Below are positions 1 to 9,269 of a stretch of DNA of 64,000 nt, in pieces. The notes under the pieces were generated by a model. The model was not told the origin of the DNA. It saw only the letters and a list, made by a program, of their open reading frames with translations, and ran no database searches. The stretch spans positions 62,001 to 126,000 of the forward strand of contig NZ_PVBR01000008.1 in assembly GCF_002980495.1 (NCBI RefSeq), read 5' to 3'. Every line of letters begins with the position of its first letter. Position 1 is the first letter of the stretch. This DNA is from Phyllobacterium phragmitis. Its GTDB lineage: Bacteria > Pseudomonadota > Alphaproteobacteria > Rhizobiales > Rhizobiaceae. Position numbers and translations under genes: made by a program.

Positions 1-1
1 C

Positions 2-3000
2 GCCTATGCTCGCCTTCAGGAGCGCGGCCGTGTCGTGTTTTCTGCGGCTATCGATGGCTCCGTCTATGCGAAGCATGGCACGACGTTTGCGACGCGGCTT
101 ACCGTCGTCGATAAGCTGCCCGCCGATGACCCATCCGTGTTCCCGGCCGCTCCCGGTGTCGCGCCGGACGCGGCGGCGCTGATGGGCTGGGTAGCCGAGC
201 ATGTGCCGGCCCGTTTGCCGATCGATCCCGCCATGGCTGTTCCGGTCGCCGCTACGCCTGCGCCGCGCACCGTGCGCGGGTACATCGCCCGTGCCGTCAA
301 GGCCGCGCCCAGAAAACCTCTGGCCGAGCTGGAGGGCGTTGATCTCGCTTATGAGACCGCCGAGCGGCGGGAGGCGGATGCCGGCCGCATCACGGACGCC
401 ATCTATGAGGAATACGCGCTTCAGTCGATCCGCATTCCCGATGCGCAGCCTCATCCGACCAAGCTGGTGCAGTCTGCGGCGATGGCCTCCGTCGCGCCGC
501 CGAAGCCGAGCTACCGGCCGCGCCTGCCGGCCAATCTCGTCTCGGACGGCCTGTTGTCCGACGCCCAACTCGAAACTCTGATCTATGCCGGCGAAGCCCA
601 TTCCGATCGTCTCGCCGGATCGTGGACGGTCGACGAGACCTTCGACGTCGTGAAGGCCGCTCCAGACGATGCAACGGATGTCGTGCGCTTCCGCCGCGGT
701 TTCATGATCGGCGACGGCACCGGCGTCGGCAAGGGCCGCGAATCCGCGAGTATCATCCTGGACAACTGGATGCGGGGACGCCGCAAAGCGCTATGGATCT
801 CCAAGTCGGACAAACTTCTCGAGGACGCGCAGCGGGACTGGTCAGCGCTCGGCATGGAGCGTCTGCTGATTACGCCGCAGTCGCGTTTCCCCCAGGGCAA
901 GCCGATCACGCTGTCCGAGGGCATCCTGTTCACGACCTACGCCACGCTTCGCACGGACGAGCGCGGCGGGAAGGCGTCCCGCGTCAAGCAGATCGTCGAT
1001 TGGCTTGGCGCCGACTTCGACAGCGTCATCATTTTCGACGAATGCCATGCGTTACAGAACGCGGTCGGCACCAAAGGCGAGCGCGGCGACACCGCGCCCT
1101 CGCAACAGGGCCGGGCCGGCCTGCGCCTTCAGCATGCGCTCCCCGATGCCCGCGTCGTCTATGTCTCGGCCACAGGCGCAACCAATGTCCATAATCTCGC
1201 CTATGCGCAGCGGCTTGGCCTGTGGGGCGGCGAGGATTTTCCGTTCAGCACGAGAGCGGAATTCGTGGAGGCGATCGAAGCCGGCGGCGTCGCGGCAATG
1301 GAGGTGCTGGCCCGTGACCTGCGCGCGCTCGGTCTTTACACCGCCCGCTCACTCTCCTTTGACGGTGTCGAATACGAACTGGTCGAGCATGAACTGACGC
1401 CCGAGCAGACGCGCATCTACGACGCCTATGCCGGCGCTTTCGCCGTCATCCACAACAATCTCGACGCGGCCATGGAGGCGGCCAACATCACCGGCTCGTC
1501 CGGGACGTTGAACCGGCAGGCCAAGTCCGCCGCACGCTCGGCCTTCGAGAGCACCAAGCAGCGCTTCTTCGGTCATCTGCTGACCTCGATGAAGACGCCA
1601 ACTCTGCTGCGCTCGATCACCCGCGATCTGGAGGCAGGCCATGCCGCCGTCGTACAGATCGTCTCGACCGGCGAAGCGCTCACCGAGCGCCGCCTTGCCG
1701 AGATTCCCACCGAGGAATGGAACGATCTGAGGATCGACCTCTCTCCTCGCGAGTACGTACTCACATATTTGCAACATTCCTTTCCGGTGCAGCTCTATGA
1801 GCCGTTCACTGACTCGGAGGGCAATCTGTCGTCGCGGCCAGTCACGCGCGACGGCCAGCCGGTCGAAAGCCGCGAGGCCGTCGCCCGGCGCGACGCGCTG
1901 ATCGAAAAGCTCGCCAGCCTGCCACCGGTCCCCGGCGCGCTCGACCAGATCGTCCAGCATTTTGGCACCGACATGGTGGCGGAAGTGACGGGCCGGTCCC
2001 GGCGGATCGTGCGCAAGACTAGCCCCGGCGGCATCGATCGCCTTATGGTCGAGAACCGCGCCGGCTCAGCCAATCTCGCCGAGACCGCATCCTTCATGGA
2101 CGATCAGAAGCGCATTCTGGTCTTCTCGGACGCCGGCGGCACCGGACGCAGCTACCATGCCGAGTTATCGGCGAAGAACACGCGGCTGCGCATCCACTAT
2201 CTGCTCGAACCGGGCTGGAAGGCCGATGCCGCCATCCAGGGGCTCGGCCGCACGCACCGCACCAACCAGGCCCAACCACCGTTGTTCCGGCCGATCGCCA
2301 CCAACGTCAAGGCCGAAAAGCGCTTCCTGTCAACCATCGCCCGCCGGCTCGACACGCTGGGCGCGATCACGCGTGGCCAGCGCCAGACCGGTGGTCAGGG
2401 CCTGTTCCGGCCGGAGGACAATCTGGAGAGCCATTATGCCCGCGATGCACTGCGCCAGCTCTACATGCTGATCGTTCGCGGCAAACTCGAAGGCTGCTCG
2501 CTCGACCGCTTCGAGGCGGCGACCGGCCTGAAGCTGATGGACTCTAATGGCATCAAGGACGAGCTGCCGCCGATCACGACGTTCCTCAACCGTCTGCTGG
2601 CGCTCACCATCGAGCTTCAGGGCATCATCTTCACCGCCTTCGAGCAGTTGCTGAACGCCCGCATCGAGGGCGCCATCGCGGCGGGCAGCTACGACATGGG
2701 CCTGGAGACGCTGCGCGCCGAGAGCTTTGTCGTTACCGACCGGCAGGTGATCTACACCCATCCGGGCACCGGCGCGGAAACCCGGTTGCTCACGATCACC
2801 CAGCGCCAGCGCAACCGCCCCGTCACGCTCGGCGATGCGTTCGCCCATCTCTCCGACGGACGGGCGAAGCTGCTCGTCAATGAGCGCTCCGGCCGTGCCG
2901 CCGTGCAGGTCCCAGCGTCAAGCGTCATGCTCGACGATGGGGAGATCGAACGCCGTATCCGGCTCATCCGGCCGATGGAGGCGCACAACATGCCGGTGAA

Positions 3001-3547
3001 GGTGATGGCCGAGAGCCATTGGGTCGAAGCCGACCGCGGCAGCTTTGCCGAGGCATGGAATGACGAGCTCGCGCAGGTGCCGGAGTTCTCGGATTCCACG
3101 CTGCACATGGTCTCCGGGCTGTTGCTGCCGATCTGGAAGCGGCTGCCGAAGGAGTCGACACGCGTCTATCGGCTCCAGACGGATGACGGCGAGCGCATCA
3201 TCGGCCGCCGTGTCTCTCCCGCCTGGGTGGCCGAGGCCACCGCGACCGGCACGAGTTCGCTGACGCCGGACGACGCCTTTGCAGCGCTGATGGAAGGCCG
3301 CACCGTCCTCGACCTCACCGAGGGGCTCCAGCTTCGGCGCAGCCGCGTCATGGGCGCCAATCGCATCGAACTGTCCGGCTTTACAGACACGATGCGCGAG
3401 CGCCTGACGGCCTATGGCCTCTTCCACGAGATCATTTCCTGGAAGCTGCGCATGTTCGTGCCTGCCGACGCCAAGGGACCGGAGGTTCTTGCGAAGATTC
3501 TTGAATGCTGGCCGGTCCAGCGCATCGGCGAGCGCGAGGCGGCGTGA
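2..3547 (+). CDS. Strawberry-notch-type superfamily 2 helicase/ATPase, 5' end outside the window
   Basis: The reading frame is open from the first bases of the window, so the gene starts upstream; an internal GTG at 35 would give 1170 residues, but family members in such elements are longer (about 1400 or more, with an N-terminal methyltransferase-like part). A Walker A motif GDGTGVGKGR is encoded at about 710-739 and a DECH box at 1037-1048, followed by a C-terminal helicase half with GLGRTHRTNQ near 2240. These are hallmarks of bacterial strawberry-notch helicases carried by ICEs and large plasmids. The role is inferred to be ATP-driven remodelling of element DNA, substrate unknown. It overlaps the next gene by one base (TGATG), so the two are translationally coupled. 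Confidence 0.85.
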   Translation, partial: AYARLQERGRVVFSAAIDGSVYAKHGTTFATRLTVVDKLPADDPSVFPAAPGVAPDAAALMGWVAEHVPARLPIDPAMAVPVAATPAPRTVRGYIARAVKAAPRKPLAELEGVDLAYETAERREADAGRITDAIYEEYALQSIRIPDAQPHPTKLVQSAAMASVAPPKPSYRPRLPANLVSDGLLSDAQLETLIYAGEAHSDRLAGSWTVDETFDVVKAAPDDATDVVRFRRGFMIGDGTGVGKGRESASIILDNWMRGRRKALWISKSDKLLEDAQRDWSALGMERLLITPQSRFPQGKPITLSEGILFTTYATLRTDERGGKASRVKQIVDWLGADFDSVIIFDECHALQNAVGTKGERGDTAPSQQGRAGLRLQHALPDARVVYVSATGATNVHNLAYAQRLGLWGGEDFPFSTRAEFVEAIEAGGVAAMEVLARDLRALGLYTARSLSFDGVEYELVEHELTPEQTRIYDAYAGAFAVIHNNLDAAMEAANITGSSGTLNRQAKSAARSAFESTKQRFFGHLLTSMKTPTLLRSITRDLEAGHAAVVQIVSTGEALTERRLAEIPTEEWNDLRIDLSPREYVLTYLQHSFPVQLYEPFTDSEGNLSSRPVTRDGQPVESREAVARRDALIEKLASLPPVPGALDQIVQHFGTDMVAEVTGRSRRIVRKTSPGGIDRLMVENRAGSANLAETASFMDDQKRILVFSDAGGTGRSYHAELSAKNTRLRIHYLLEPGWKADAAIQGLGRTHRTNQAQPPLFRPIATNVKAEKRFLSTIARRLDTLGAITRGQRQTGGQGLFRPEDNLESHYARDALRQLYMLIVRGKLEGCSLDRFEAATGLKLMDSNGIKDELPPITTFLNRLLALTIELQGIIFTAFEQLLNARIEGAIAAGSYDMGLETLRAESFVVTDRQVIYTHPGTGAETRLLTITQRQRNRPVTLGDAFAHLSDGRAKLLVNERSGRAAVQVPASSVMLDDGEIERRIRLIRPMEAHNMPVKVMAESHWVEADRGSFAEAWNDELAQVPEFSDSTLHMVSGLLLPIWKRLPKESTRVYRLQTDDGERIIGRRVSPAWVAEATATGTSSLTPDDAFAALMEGRTVLDLTEGLQLRRSRVMGANRIELSGFTDTMRERLTAYGLFHEIISWKLRMFVPADAKGPEVLAKILECWPVQRIGEREAA

Positions 3548-4578
3548 TGTCCCGTCACGACGCCACCGAACTGGCGATTCGTCTCTGCCGGCAGGCCGAG
3601 GCGGTGTGCCGATACTATCTCTCTAACGGCCGGAGGCAGGGCCGCTATTGGCTGGTCGGAGATGTCCGCAACACGCCAGGTCGTTCCATGTTCGTCCGCC
3701 TTGTCGGCCCGGAGACCGGTCGGGGCGCTTGCGGTCGCTGGACCGATGCCGCAACGGGCGAATACGGCGACCTGCTCGACGTCATCCGCGAAACGCTGGG
3801 CCTTGTCGACTTCAAGGACGTGGCTGAGGAAGCACGCAGCTTCCTCAGGCTTCCGCATCCGAAGCCGGAGCGTCGGCGGGAACCGGCTCCATCCGGCTCC
3901 CCCGAAGCGGCACGGCGGCTCTTCGTCATGTCGCAGCCGATCCACGGCACGCTCGCCGAAACGTACCTGCGCGGGCGCGGCATCACGAATCTTTCCGGCA
4001 CCGCCAGCCTGCGCTTCCATCCGAGCTGCTATCATCGGCCGGACGAGCTTTCCACCACCGAGACCTGGCCGGCGATGATCGCCGCCGTCACCGATCTCAG
4101 CGGCCGCGTCACCGGCGCGCATCGCACATGGCTGGAGCCGGATGGCAGAAGCAAGGCCCCAATCGACACGCCGCGACGTGCAATGGGCAACATTCTCGGG
4201 CATGGCGTCCGTTTCGGTCTGATAACCGATGTGCTCGCGGCCGGCGAAGGCATCGAGACGGTGCTGTCCGTACGCTCGGCTCTCGCCCACATGCCGATGC
4301 TGGCGGCAACCTCGGCAGCCCATCTCGCGGCCGTCCTGTTCCCGGCGACGCTGCGCCGGTTCTACGTCCTGCGCGATCGAGATCCCGCCGGCGACGGCGC
4401 GCGAGACCGGCTCGTCGAGCGAGCCACGAGCGCCGGCATCGAGGTAATCGTGCTGTCGCCATGGCTGGAGGACTTCAACGATGATCTGCGGCTCCACGGC
4501 ATCGACGCGCTTCGGGCGGTGATCGTGCCGCACCTCGTCCCGGAGGACGCCAATCGCTTCATGGCGCTGGCGGCATAG
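3547..4578 (+). CDS. Toprim domain protein (primase-like)
   Basis: A 343-residue protein. I chose the ATG at 3547, which overlaps the TGA of the helicase gene, rather than an in-frame upstream ATG at 3505 lying inside that gene. The C-terminal third carries a Toprim fold: an acidic strand AAGEGIET, then DRDPAGD, then DFNDD, giving the Glu and Asp-x-Asp residues that bind magnesium in primases and topoisomerases. The N-terminal part resembles the DUF7146-type region found with this Toprim in ICEs. The likely role is DNA priming or processing together with the helicase, but no zinc-binding primase domain is obvious. Confidence is high for the domain and moderate for the role. Confidence 0.8.
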   Translation: MSRHDATELAIRLCRQAEAVCRYYLSNGRRQGRYWLVGDVRNTPGRSMFVRLVGPETGRGACGRWTDAATGEYGDLLDVIRETLGLVDFKDVAEEARSFLRLPHPKPERRREPAPSGSPEAARRLFVMSQPIHGTLAETYLRGRGITNLSGTASLRFHPSCYHRPDELSTTETWPAMIAAVTDLSGRVTGAHRTWLEPDGRSKAPIDTPRRAMGNILGHGVRFGLITDVLAAGEGIETVLSVRSALAHMPMLAATSAAHLAAVLFPATLRRFYVLRDRDPAGDGARDRLVERATSAGIEVIVLSPWLEDFNDDLRLHGIDALRAVIVPHLVPEDANRFMALAA

Positions 4579-4887
4579 GCGGGATCGGGATCGAGCCGCG
4601 GTGTCCACTGCCGTCCTGTTCGATTCCGCGTGGCCGGCCGAACGTCGGCTGAGATCGCGGCCCGGCCTTCTTGAGAGGGCGATCGGCCCACAAACGGCTC
4701 GGCCCGGCAATGGCCGCGCTCCGGCTATCGTCCGCCGGCGGGCAAGCCCGCCTTTGCATCGCGAAGCAAGATAGCCGGGCTTAGCCATCAAGGCCCTCGC
4801 GAGCGAGGGCTGCCGTTCCGGACCGCCCGTGGGCTTTCGACGCCTGCGAAGGCCGCGAGGGTCGCGGTCAGACCGACGAAGGAGACC
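4579..4887. other. Non-coding gap of about 310 bp with a hairpin
   Basis: No gene is supported here. The stretch holds a compact hairpin, GCCCTCGC at 4793-4800 and GCGAGGGC at 4803-4810 with a 2-base loop, between the Toprim and DUF2493 genes. There is no T-run, so it is not a standard intrinsic terminator. The last bases (AAGGAG before 4888) are the ribosome-binding site of the next gene. Confidence 0.4.
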
Positions 4888-5823
4888 ATGCTGATGAGAA
4901 ACGAACAGGACGGTATCGACCCGCATCACGCCTCTTCCCCGACCGACCATCTGCTCACCGAGCTTCAGCTCTATGGCTGGCGTCCCTTCCAGGATGAGCC
5001 CGATCCGAGGCCGCTCCCCGAAGGTGGTCATGTCGCCGGCGCCGTCGCAGACATCTTCGACGCCCTCATCGCCACCCTTGGCGACACCCGCCTCGAGCCC
5101 GACCTTGATGAGCTGCTCTGGGGCACGGTCAATCTCTTCCACCGTGCGGTCGGCCGGATCGAGCGCGAACTGGACGACAACGAGCAGGCGCAGCGCCAGC
5201 TTCAACGGGAACAGGACGGCACCGAAATCAAGGCCGTGGAGTTGGAGCGCCTGACGGCCGAGGGCCAGACGCTGATCGAGCGCCGCGACGCCTTCGAACT
5301 GATGCGCGACCAGGCGGCCGAGCACTACGAACACCACACCGGCACTGCCTGGCGTCCACGCTCCGGCTCTATGGTCAACCATCGCAACCTGACCTCGGCG
5401 ATGATTGACAGCCGGGATTTTCTGGCCGCGAAGCGCCGGGCCGAGGCGCAGGTCATGCTGCCCGACGGCCCCAGGGTCGCCTTCACCGGCGGGCTCGACT
5501 TCAACGATCACCGGCTGGTCTGGGACATGCTCGACAAGGTTCTGACGAAGCACCCGGATATGGTGCTGCTGCACGGCGGCTCGCCCAGGGGTGCCGAGCT
5601 GATCGCCGCCAAATGGGCCGACGCTCGCAAGGTTCGCCAGGTCGCCTTCAAACCCGACTGGGACAGGCACGGCCGCGCCGCGCCCTTCAAGCGCAACGAC
5701 GCCATGCTGGAGACGCTGCCGGTCGGGGTCATCGTCCTCCCCGGCACTGGCATCCAGGAGAATCTCGCCGACAAGGCGAAGAAGCTCGGCATCCCGGTCA
5801 TGAAGTTCTCCGGCAGCGCGTGA
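4888..5823 (+). CDS. DUF2493 (SLOG-family, YspA-like) protein
   Basis: A 311-residue protein with a good AAGGAG site before ATG 4888. The C-terminal ~110 residues (VAFTGG, then LLHGGSPRGAE, then VIVLPGTG) form the Rossmann-like nucleotide-binding pattern of DUF2493, a branch of the SLOG superfamily. The middle part, roughly residues 85-150, is charged and probably coiled coil. SLOG proteins bind nucleotide or nucleotide-sugar ligands; the exact job in ICEs is not established. It is a standard neighbour of the helicase/Toprim pair in this type of element. Confidence 0.8.
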   Translation: MLMRNEQDGIDPHHASSPTDHLLTELQLYGWRPFQDEPDPRPLPEGGHVAGAVADIFDALIATLGDTRLEPDLDELLWGTVNLFHRAVGRIERELDDNEQAQRQLQREQDGTEIKAVELERLTAEGQTLIERRDAFELMRDQAAEHYEHHTGTAWRPRSGSMVNHRNLTSAMIDSRDFLAAKRRAEAQVMLPDGPRVAFTGGLDFNDHRLVWDMLDKVLTKHPDMVLLHGGSPRGAELIAAKWADARKVRQVAFKPDWDRHGRAAPFKRNDAMLETLPVGVIVLPGTGIQENLADKAKKLGIPVMKFSGSA

Positions 5824-5852
5824 GCGCTGCCTTCTTTTCACAGGAGCCGGCT

Positions 5853-6269
5853 ATGACGCTGATCCTTCTCGCCATCTCGTTCACGATCGCGCTGACGATC
5901 ACCGCATTTCGTTTCTCGATGTACGCTCTCCCGTGCATGGTCGGGCGGGCGGCGTTCCGTTACGTCCATGCGATGGATGCCGGCTTCCTGATGTCCGGTT
6001 TTGCCGCGCTCGGCGCCGCGTTCCTGTCGATCGCGCTGGTCGTTGCCCTGCTTACCATCGCAGGAAACTCCCGACTGCGCATTGTCATCCTCGTGATCTT
6101 CGCCGCGCCCGCCGCCGTCGCGGGCTACGCGCTGGTGTACGGCGTGGCGCACAACGCCGTCGATTCGGTCATCGCGCTGCGGACGCTGTGCGGCGCAGGC
6201 GGATTGTTCGTCGGCATCGCCGCCATGTTGAACGTCAACGCATTCGCCGCCGGTACCTCGGGGGGTTAG
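5853..6269 (+). CDS. Small multi-spanning membrane protein of unknown function
   Basis: A 138-residue protein. The open frame extends upstream into the DUF2493 gene, but ATG 5853 has an AGGAG site at 5842-5846 and starts directly with a hydrophobic segment (MTLILLAISFTIALTITAF). About four membrane spans can be seen. I do not recognise a family. It lies 29 bp after the DUF2493 gene and probably belongs to the same transcript, the last backbone gene before cargo 1. Confidence 0.65.
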   Translation: MTLILLAISFTIALTITAFRFSMYALPCMVGRAAFRYVHAMDAGFLMSGFAALGAAFLSIALVVALLTIAGNSRLRIVILVIFAAPAAVAGYALVYGVAHNAVDSVIALRTLCGAGGLFVGIAAMLNVNAFAAGTSGG

Positions 6270-6574
6270 CCTAAATGACGGCAACCGACCCCAGTATGTC
6301 ATTCGCTATTGCATTGTGAAATCCCGAAAGCAGCCATTCCTCTGCTCACGGTAGTAGCGGTACGGCGCCCCAATTTTGCCATTCGGTAAGCCGCTGGGAC
6401 TTGACAAAGTCAGACTTTGGCTTGGGCACTTGTTTGCTTCGAAAGGCTTGGATTTGCTGGCACCATGGCCTGCGTTGGAGAGCGATCCGCGTAGTTCTGA
6501 GGAAAACTCAGTAAACAGGTGAACGAAACGAGAAGGATGAGTTAAATATATGTCCCGTCTTCTGGAGTCGGCCC
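6270..6574. other. Backbone/cargo junction, no gene seen
   Basis: About 305 bp without a supported gene. It contains one copy of the short motif GAAAGCAGCCATTC (6325-6338), which recurs in similar form at other cargo borders. A GGAG at 6563-6566 serves the downstream TTG start. Confidence 0.35.
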
Positions 6575-7534
6575 TTGGACAAAGACCTGCTACGCGCGAT
6601 ATTTCTGCCTACCCTCGACGAAGCCATCAAGAACATGGATGCCAAAAAGATCAAGTTGGCGCACTACACCTCGTTTGAGGTCGCCCTCCAAATCATCGAG
6701 GGTGAGGCCGTCTGGATGCGTGACGTGTCCCACATGAATGACATCGGCGAAGTGCGCTACGGCATTCAGGCAGTTGACGCATTTATCTCTGAAACGGCCG
6801 ACCGGCAGACGCTGGTTGATACACTGGACGCTGTTCACTCTGGCCTCGGCGCTCAGATTGTCCCGCTCTGGCAGATGATGAAGGCTAATATATCTACTAG
6901 TGTGTACATCTCGTGCTTTTCCGAGCACCTACCCGGCAAGGAAGATTTCGGGCGGCTATCCATGTGGCGGGCATACTGCTGCAAGCCAGACGGCGTAGCA
7001 TTAGTGCTGAACACAGAGGCGTTCCGTTTGGAATCGAATGCGCTCAACGCCTATTCAAGCCCCGTATTCTACGGCACCGTCGGCGAGTTCCACGCGAAAT
7101 TCCGCGAGATGCTGAGCAACATCCAAGCGAACGCCGACATGCTGCGAACCATCGATCCCCAGATGCTGCTAGGCCATGTCATCATGGCTGTCCTTTTCGG
7201 CGCAGTTTGCTTGAAGCACCCCGGCTTTTCGGAGGAGAAGGAATGGAGGGTGATCCACATGTCGTCGATTAAGTTGCCGTCCCTTCTTCGGAAAAAGGAA
7301 GTGACTGTCCGTGGCAGCGACGAAACGATATTTGAGATTCCGCTGAAGGATGCGCCCGAGCAGGGACTAGTCGGAATTGAGATCAAAGACCTATTGCACC
7401 AGATCGTTATCGGACCGTCGAACCGGACAGAGACGATAAGATCGGGGTTGGCTGAGGCGCTGAGCAAGAAAGGTATCATGAACCCTGCTTCCCGCATCGT
7501 AGCCTCGGATATTCCTCTCAGGGTGGAAGCCTAA
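6575..7534 (+). CDS. DUF2971 family protein
   Basis: A 319-residue soluble protein. The start is TTG 6575 with GGAG eight bases upstream; no in-frame ATG lies close by. Its pattern fits DUF2971: LAHYTSFEVALQII near the N-terminus, then WMRDVSHMNDIGEVRYG, a central CFSEHL, MWRAYCCKPDGVALVL, and EEKEWRVI. The family function is unknown; members are frequent in accessory DNA. Base composition looks clearly less GC-rich than the flanking backbone, which suggests recent acquisition. A defence role is possible from context only and is not shown. Confidence 0.8.
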   Translation: MDKDLLRAIFLPTLDEAIKNMDAKKIKLAHYTSFEVALQIIEGEAVWMRDVSHMNDIGEVRYGIQAVDAFISETADRQTLVDTLDAVHSGLGAQIVPLWQMMKANISTSVYISCFSEHLPGKEDFGRLSMWRAYCCKPDGVALVLNTEAFRLESNALNAYSSPVFYGTVGEFHAKFREMLSNIQANADMLRTIDPQMLLGHVIMAVLFGAVCLKHPGFSEEKEWRVIHMSSIKLPSLLRKKEVTVRGSDETIFEIPLKDAPEQGLVGIEIKDLLHQIVIGPSNRTETIRSGLAEALSKKGIMNPASRIVASDIPLRVEA

Positions 7535-7809
7535 TTATCGAACTGAAATCACCGCCAGTGTTGAGAACGAGCGCGACTATGCACCGGCTGCGGGAGTCCT
7601 TGAGCCGGCGCGGTGTTATTTACGCCAGCGCATAGCCCCGGCTACTTACTCCATTTTACTATCTCGTGCGGCATCCCTGGGATGGAACTGGCAACGGCTA
7701 GTGTATGTCCGCTTTCCCGATCCCATATCCCAAAGCAGGCCGACCGCTCCCCACCCTTTTAAAGCCTTCGCCTGGAACTGCGACCCGACCGCTGCTCAAG
7801 TTGGTGTAG

Positions 7810-8241
7810 TTAATCTTCGACTGCTGCAATGGCGTCCATCTCAAACAGAATATCAGGGCTGAAGAAGGCTGCCACCTGCACCAGCGTGCTTGTCGGCGGG
7901 CTTTGAACTCGAATGAATTGATCTCGTACGCGCCGCAGGGTGGCAAGGTTGGCCATGTCGGTCACATACAGTCCGATCTTTACTAAGTCACCGAAACCCG
8001 CCCCGACCTCTTTGAGGGCAATCTCCAGGTTCTCGAAAACCTTGACCGCCTGGGCTTCGAAGTCGCCCTTGCCGATAAGCACACCATTCACATCGAGAGG
8101 CACCTGCCCGGAAATATATATGGTCCGCGCTCCTTCGGGCACGACGGCTAAATGCGAGTAATTTGCGGTTGGCGGCAGCGCCTGCGGTGAACTGAACTGA
8201 ATGGTTGGAATGATATGCCTTCCTCCTGGTTGGTGGATCAT
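7810..8241 (-). CDS. RidA/YjgF family enamine/imine deaminase-like protein
   Basis: A 143-residue frame with the RidA pattern: YISGQVPLD, then QAVKVFENLEIALKEVGAGFGDLVKI, and the C-terminal FEMDAIAAVED. RidA proteins form trimers and hydrolyse reactive enamine/imine intermediates from amino-acid enzymes. The ATG at 8241 lacks a ribosome site, whereas a perfect AGGAGG sits inside the first codons (8227-8222) just before ATC/ATT codons; the true start may be non-canonical, giving a protein beginning near IIPTIQF. Convergent or divergent partners are unrelated cargo genes. Confidence 0.85.
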   Translation of the reverse strand: MIHQPGGRHIIPTIQFSSPQALPPTANYSHLAVVPEGARTIYISGQVPLDVNGVLIGKGDFEAQAVKVFENLEIALKEVGAGFGDLVKIGLYVTDMANLATLRRVRDQFIRVQSPPTSTLVQVAAFFSPDILFEMDAIAAVED

Positions 8242-8414
8242 CCGCTTTTACCCAATCTGCCTCAGAAGCAGACAGTCTGAAAGCCACCCCACAGCGGAAG
8301 CCAGTCCGCCCCGTCAGGTGCAGAGTTGTCGCTTTGGTCTTAGTGGAGAATTGCCCGAGACCGCCACATTTGCAGAGTACCCGGCATAGTCGCCGTAAGC
8401 CGCTGGAGCCGCAC

Positions 8415-9191
8415 TTGTTCAGACGCTCTTCCCTCGCCACCGCTGCCTTGTGCCTGATCCTCGCTACTGTGCCTGCACATGCGGATACGGCCTGCGAGTT
8501 TGAGAGTGAACCGCACGTGCTGATGGAAGAAGGTGATCCTCATGAGGTCGGCAGCAAGCTTCTGCAGGTGTGGGAAGTCCCGAACTGCCCGGTTCTCTGG
8601 TCGGAAACGCCTCCCGAAAGCGGCCATTATCGTCGTTTCAGGGATGATCTGGCCAAACGAAAGATTGAAACGGATCCGGTCCGCTTGCTGGAACGCAGCC
8701 CAACAGAAAACAACCGGATGGTGGTGCGGAATGCCGACGACTGGATCAGGCCCGCTGCTTGCCTCGAAATGCTGATGTTCGGCCATCAGCATGGACGCCT
8801 TGATACCTTTGAGACCCCAAGCGAGTTCGCGAGCATCGTTCTGCGTTCCGCCGATGGCGAACGCCTGCGAGTCTACTACTATACGATAAATCATGACGGC
8901 ATCGGTCGGATGGACCCCATCGTAAAGCCAGCGCTTGAGGACAAGCGGGATGGATGGGAGGTGCTGGTGGCGCTGCACAGTCACGTGTTCCATCCGGATC
9001 AGCCCCAGATTGACGGCATCCTTGCCCCGAGCGAGGCCGATGCCGATTTCCATGTCCGGTTTCATGCCGAGTCTGGCGTCCAAGAGGCACGGATTACCAA
9101 TGGCATTCATACGATCATAATGCCGGCGTCGAGCTTCGACGGGTTTAAGCGCCCCGCTGATGACAGAGAGATCAGCAATCCATCTGACTAG
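8415..9191 (+). CDS. Secreted protein with a JAMM-like metal-binding motif
   Basis: The frame is open from TTG 8334, but the first clear protein signature is an export signal beginning at TTG 8415 (MFRRSSLATAALCLILATVP, predicted cleavage AHA-D), giving 258 residues. The C-terminal half has HSH (residues 188-190) followed by S206 and D209, spaced as H-x-H-x(15)-S-x-x-D. This resembles the JAMM/MPN metalloprotease motif, with a longer loop than the usual 7-10 residues. DUF4329-type proteins have a similar pattern. No second zinc or partner protein is evident. Both the start and the function are uncertain. Confidence 0.55.
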   Translation: MFRRSSLATAALCLILATVPAHADTACEFESEPHVLMEEGDPHEVGSKLLQVWEVPNCPVLWSETPPESGHYRRFRDDLAKRKIETDPVRLLERSPTENNRMVVRNADDWIRPAACLEMLMFGHQHGRLDTFETPSEFASIVLRSADGERLRVYYYTINHDGIGRMDPIVKPALEDKRDGWEVLVALHSHVFHPDQPQIDGILAPSEADADFHVRFHAESGVQEARITNGIHTIIMPASSFDGFKRPADDREISNPSD

Positions 9192-9269
9192 GCGGGGCTA
9201 AGCACGAAAGCAACCAGGCCCCCTCTATCGGGCAGCAACCGACCCCGAAACAGCGCTCTTCACGGTCGC

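Noticed and set aside
4793-4810. Hairpin after the Toprim gene as an intrinsic terminator
   Set aside because: The stem is good but the 2-base loop and absence of a T-run make termination doubtful; I list it only as a structure.
6281-9245. The 12-bp sequence GCAACCGACCCC at 6281 and again at 9234, flanking three cargo genes
   Set aside because: Many identical 12-mers are expected by chance in 64 kb, and neither copy is next to an integrase or other mobility gene.
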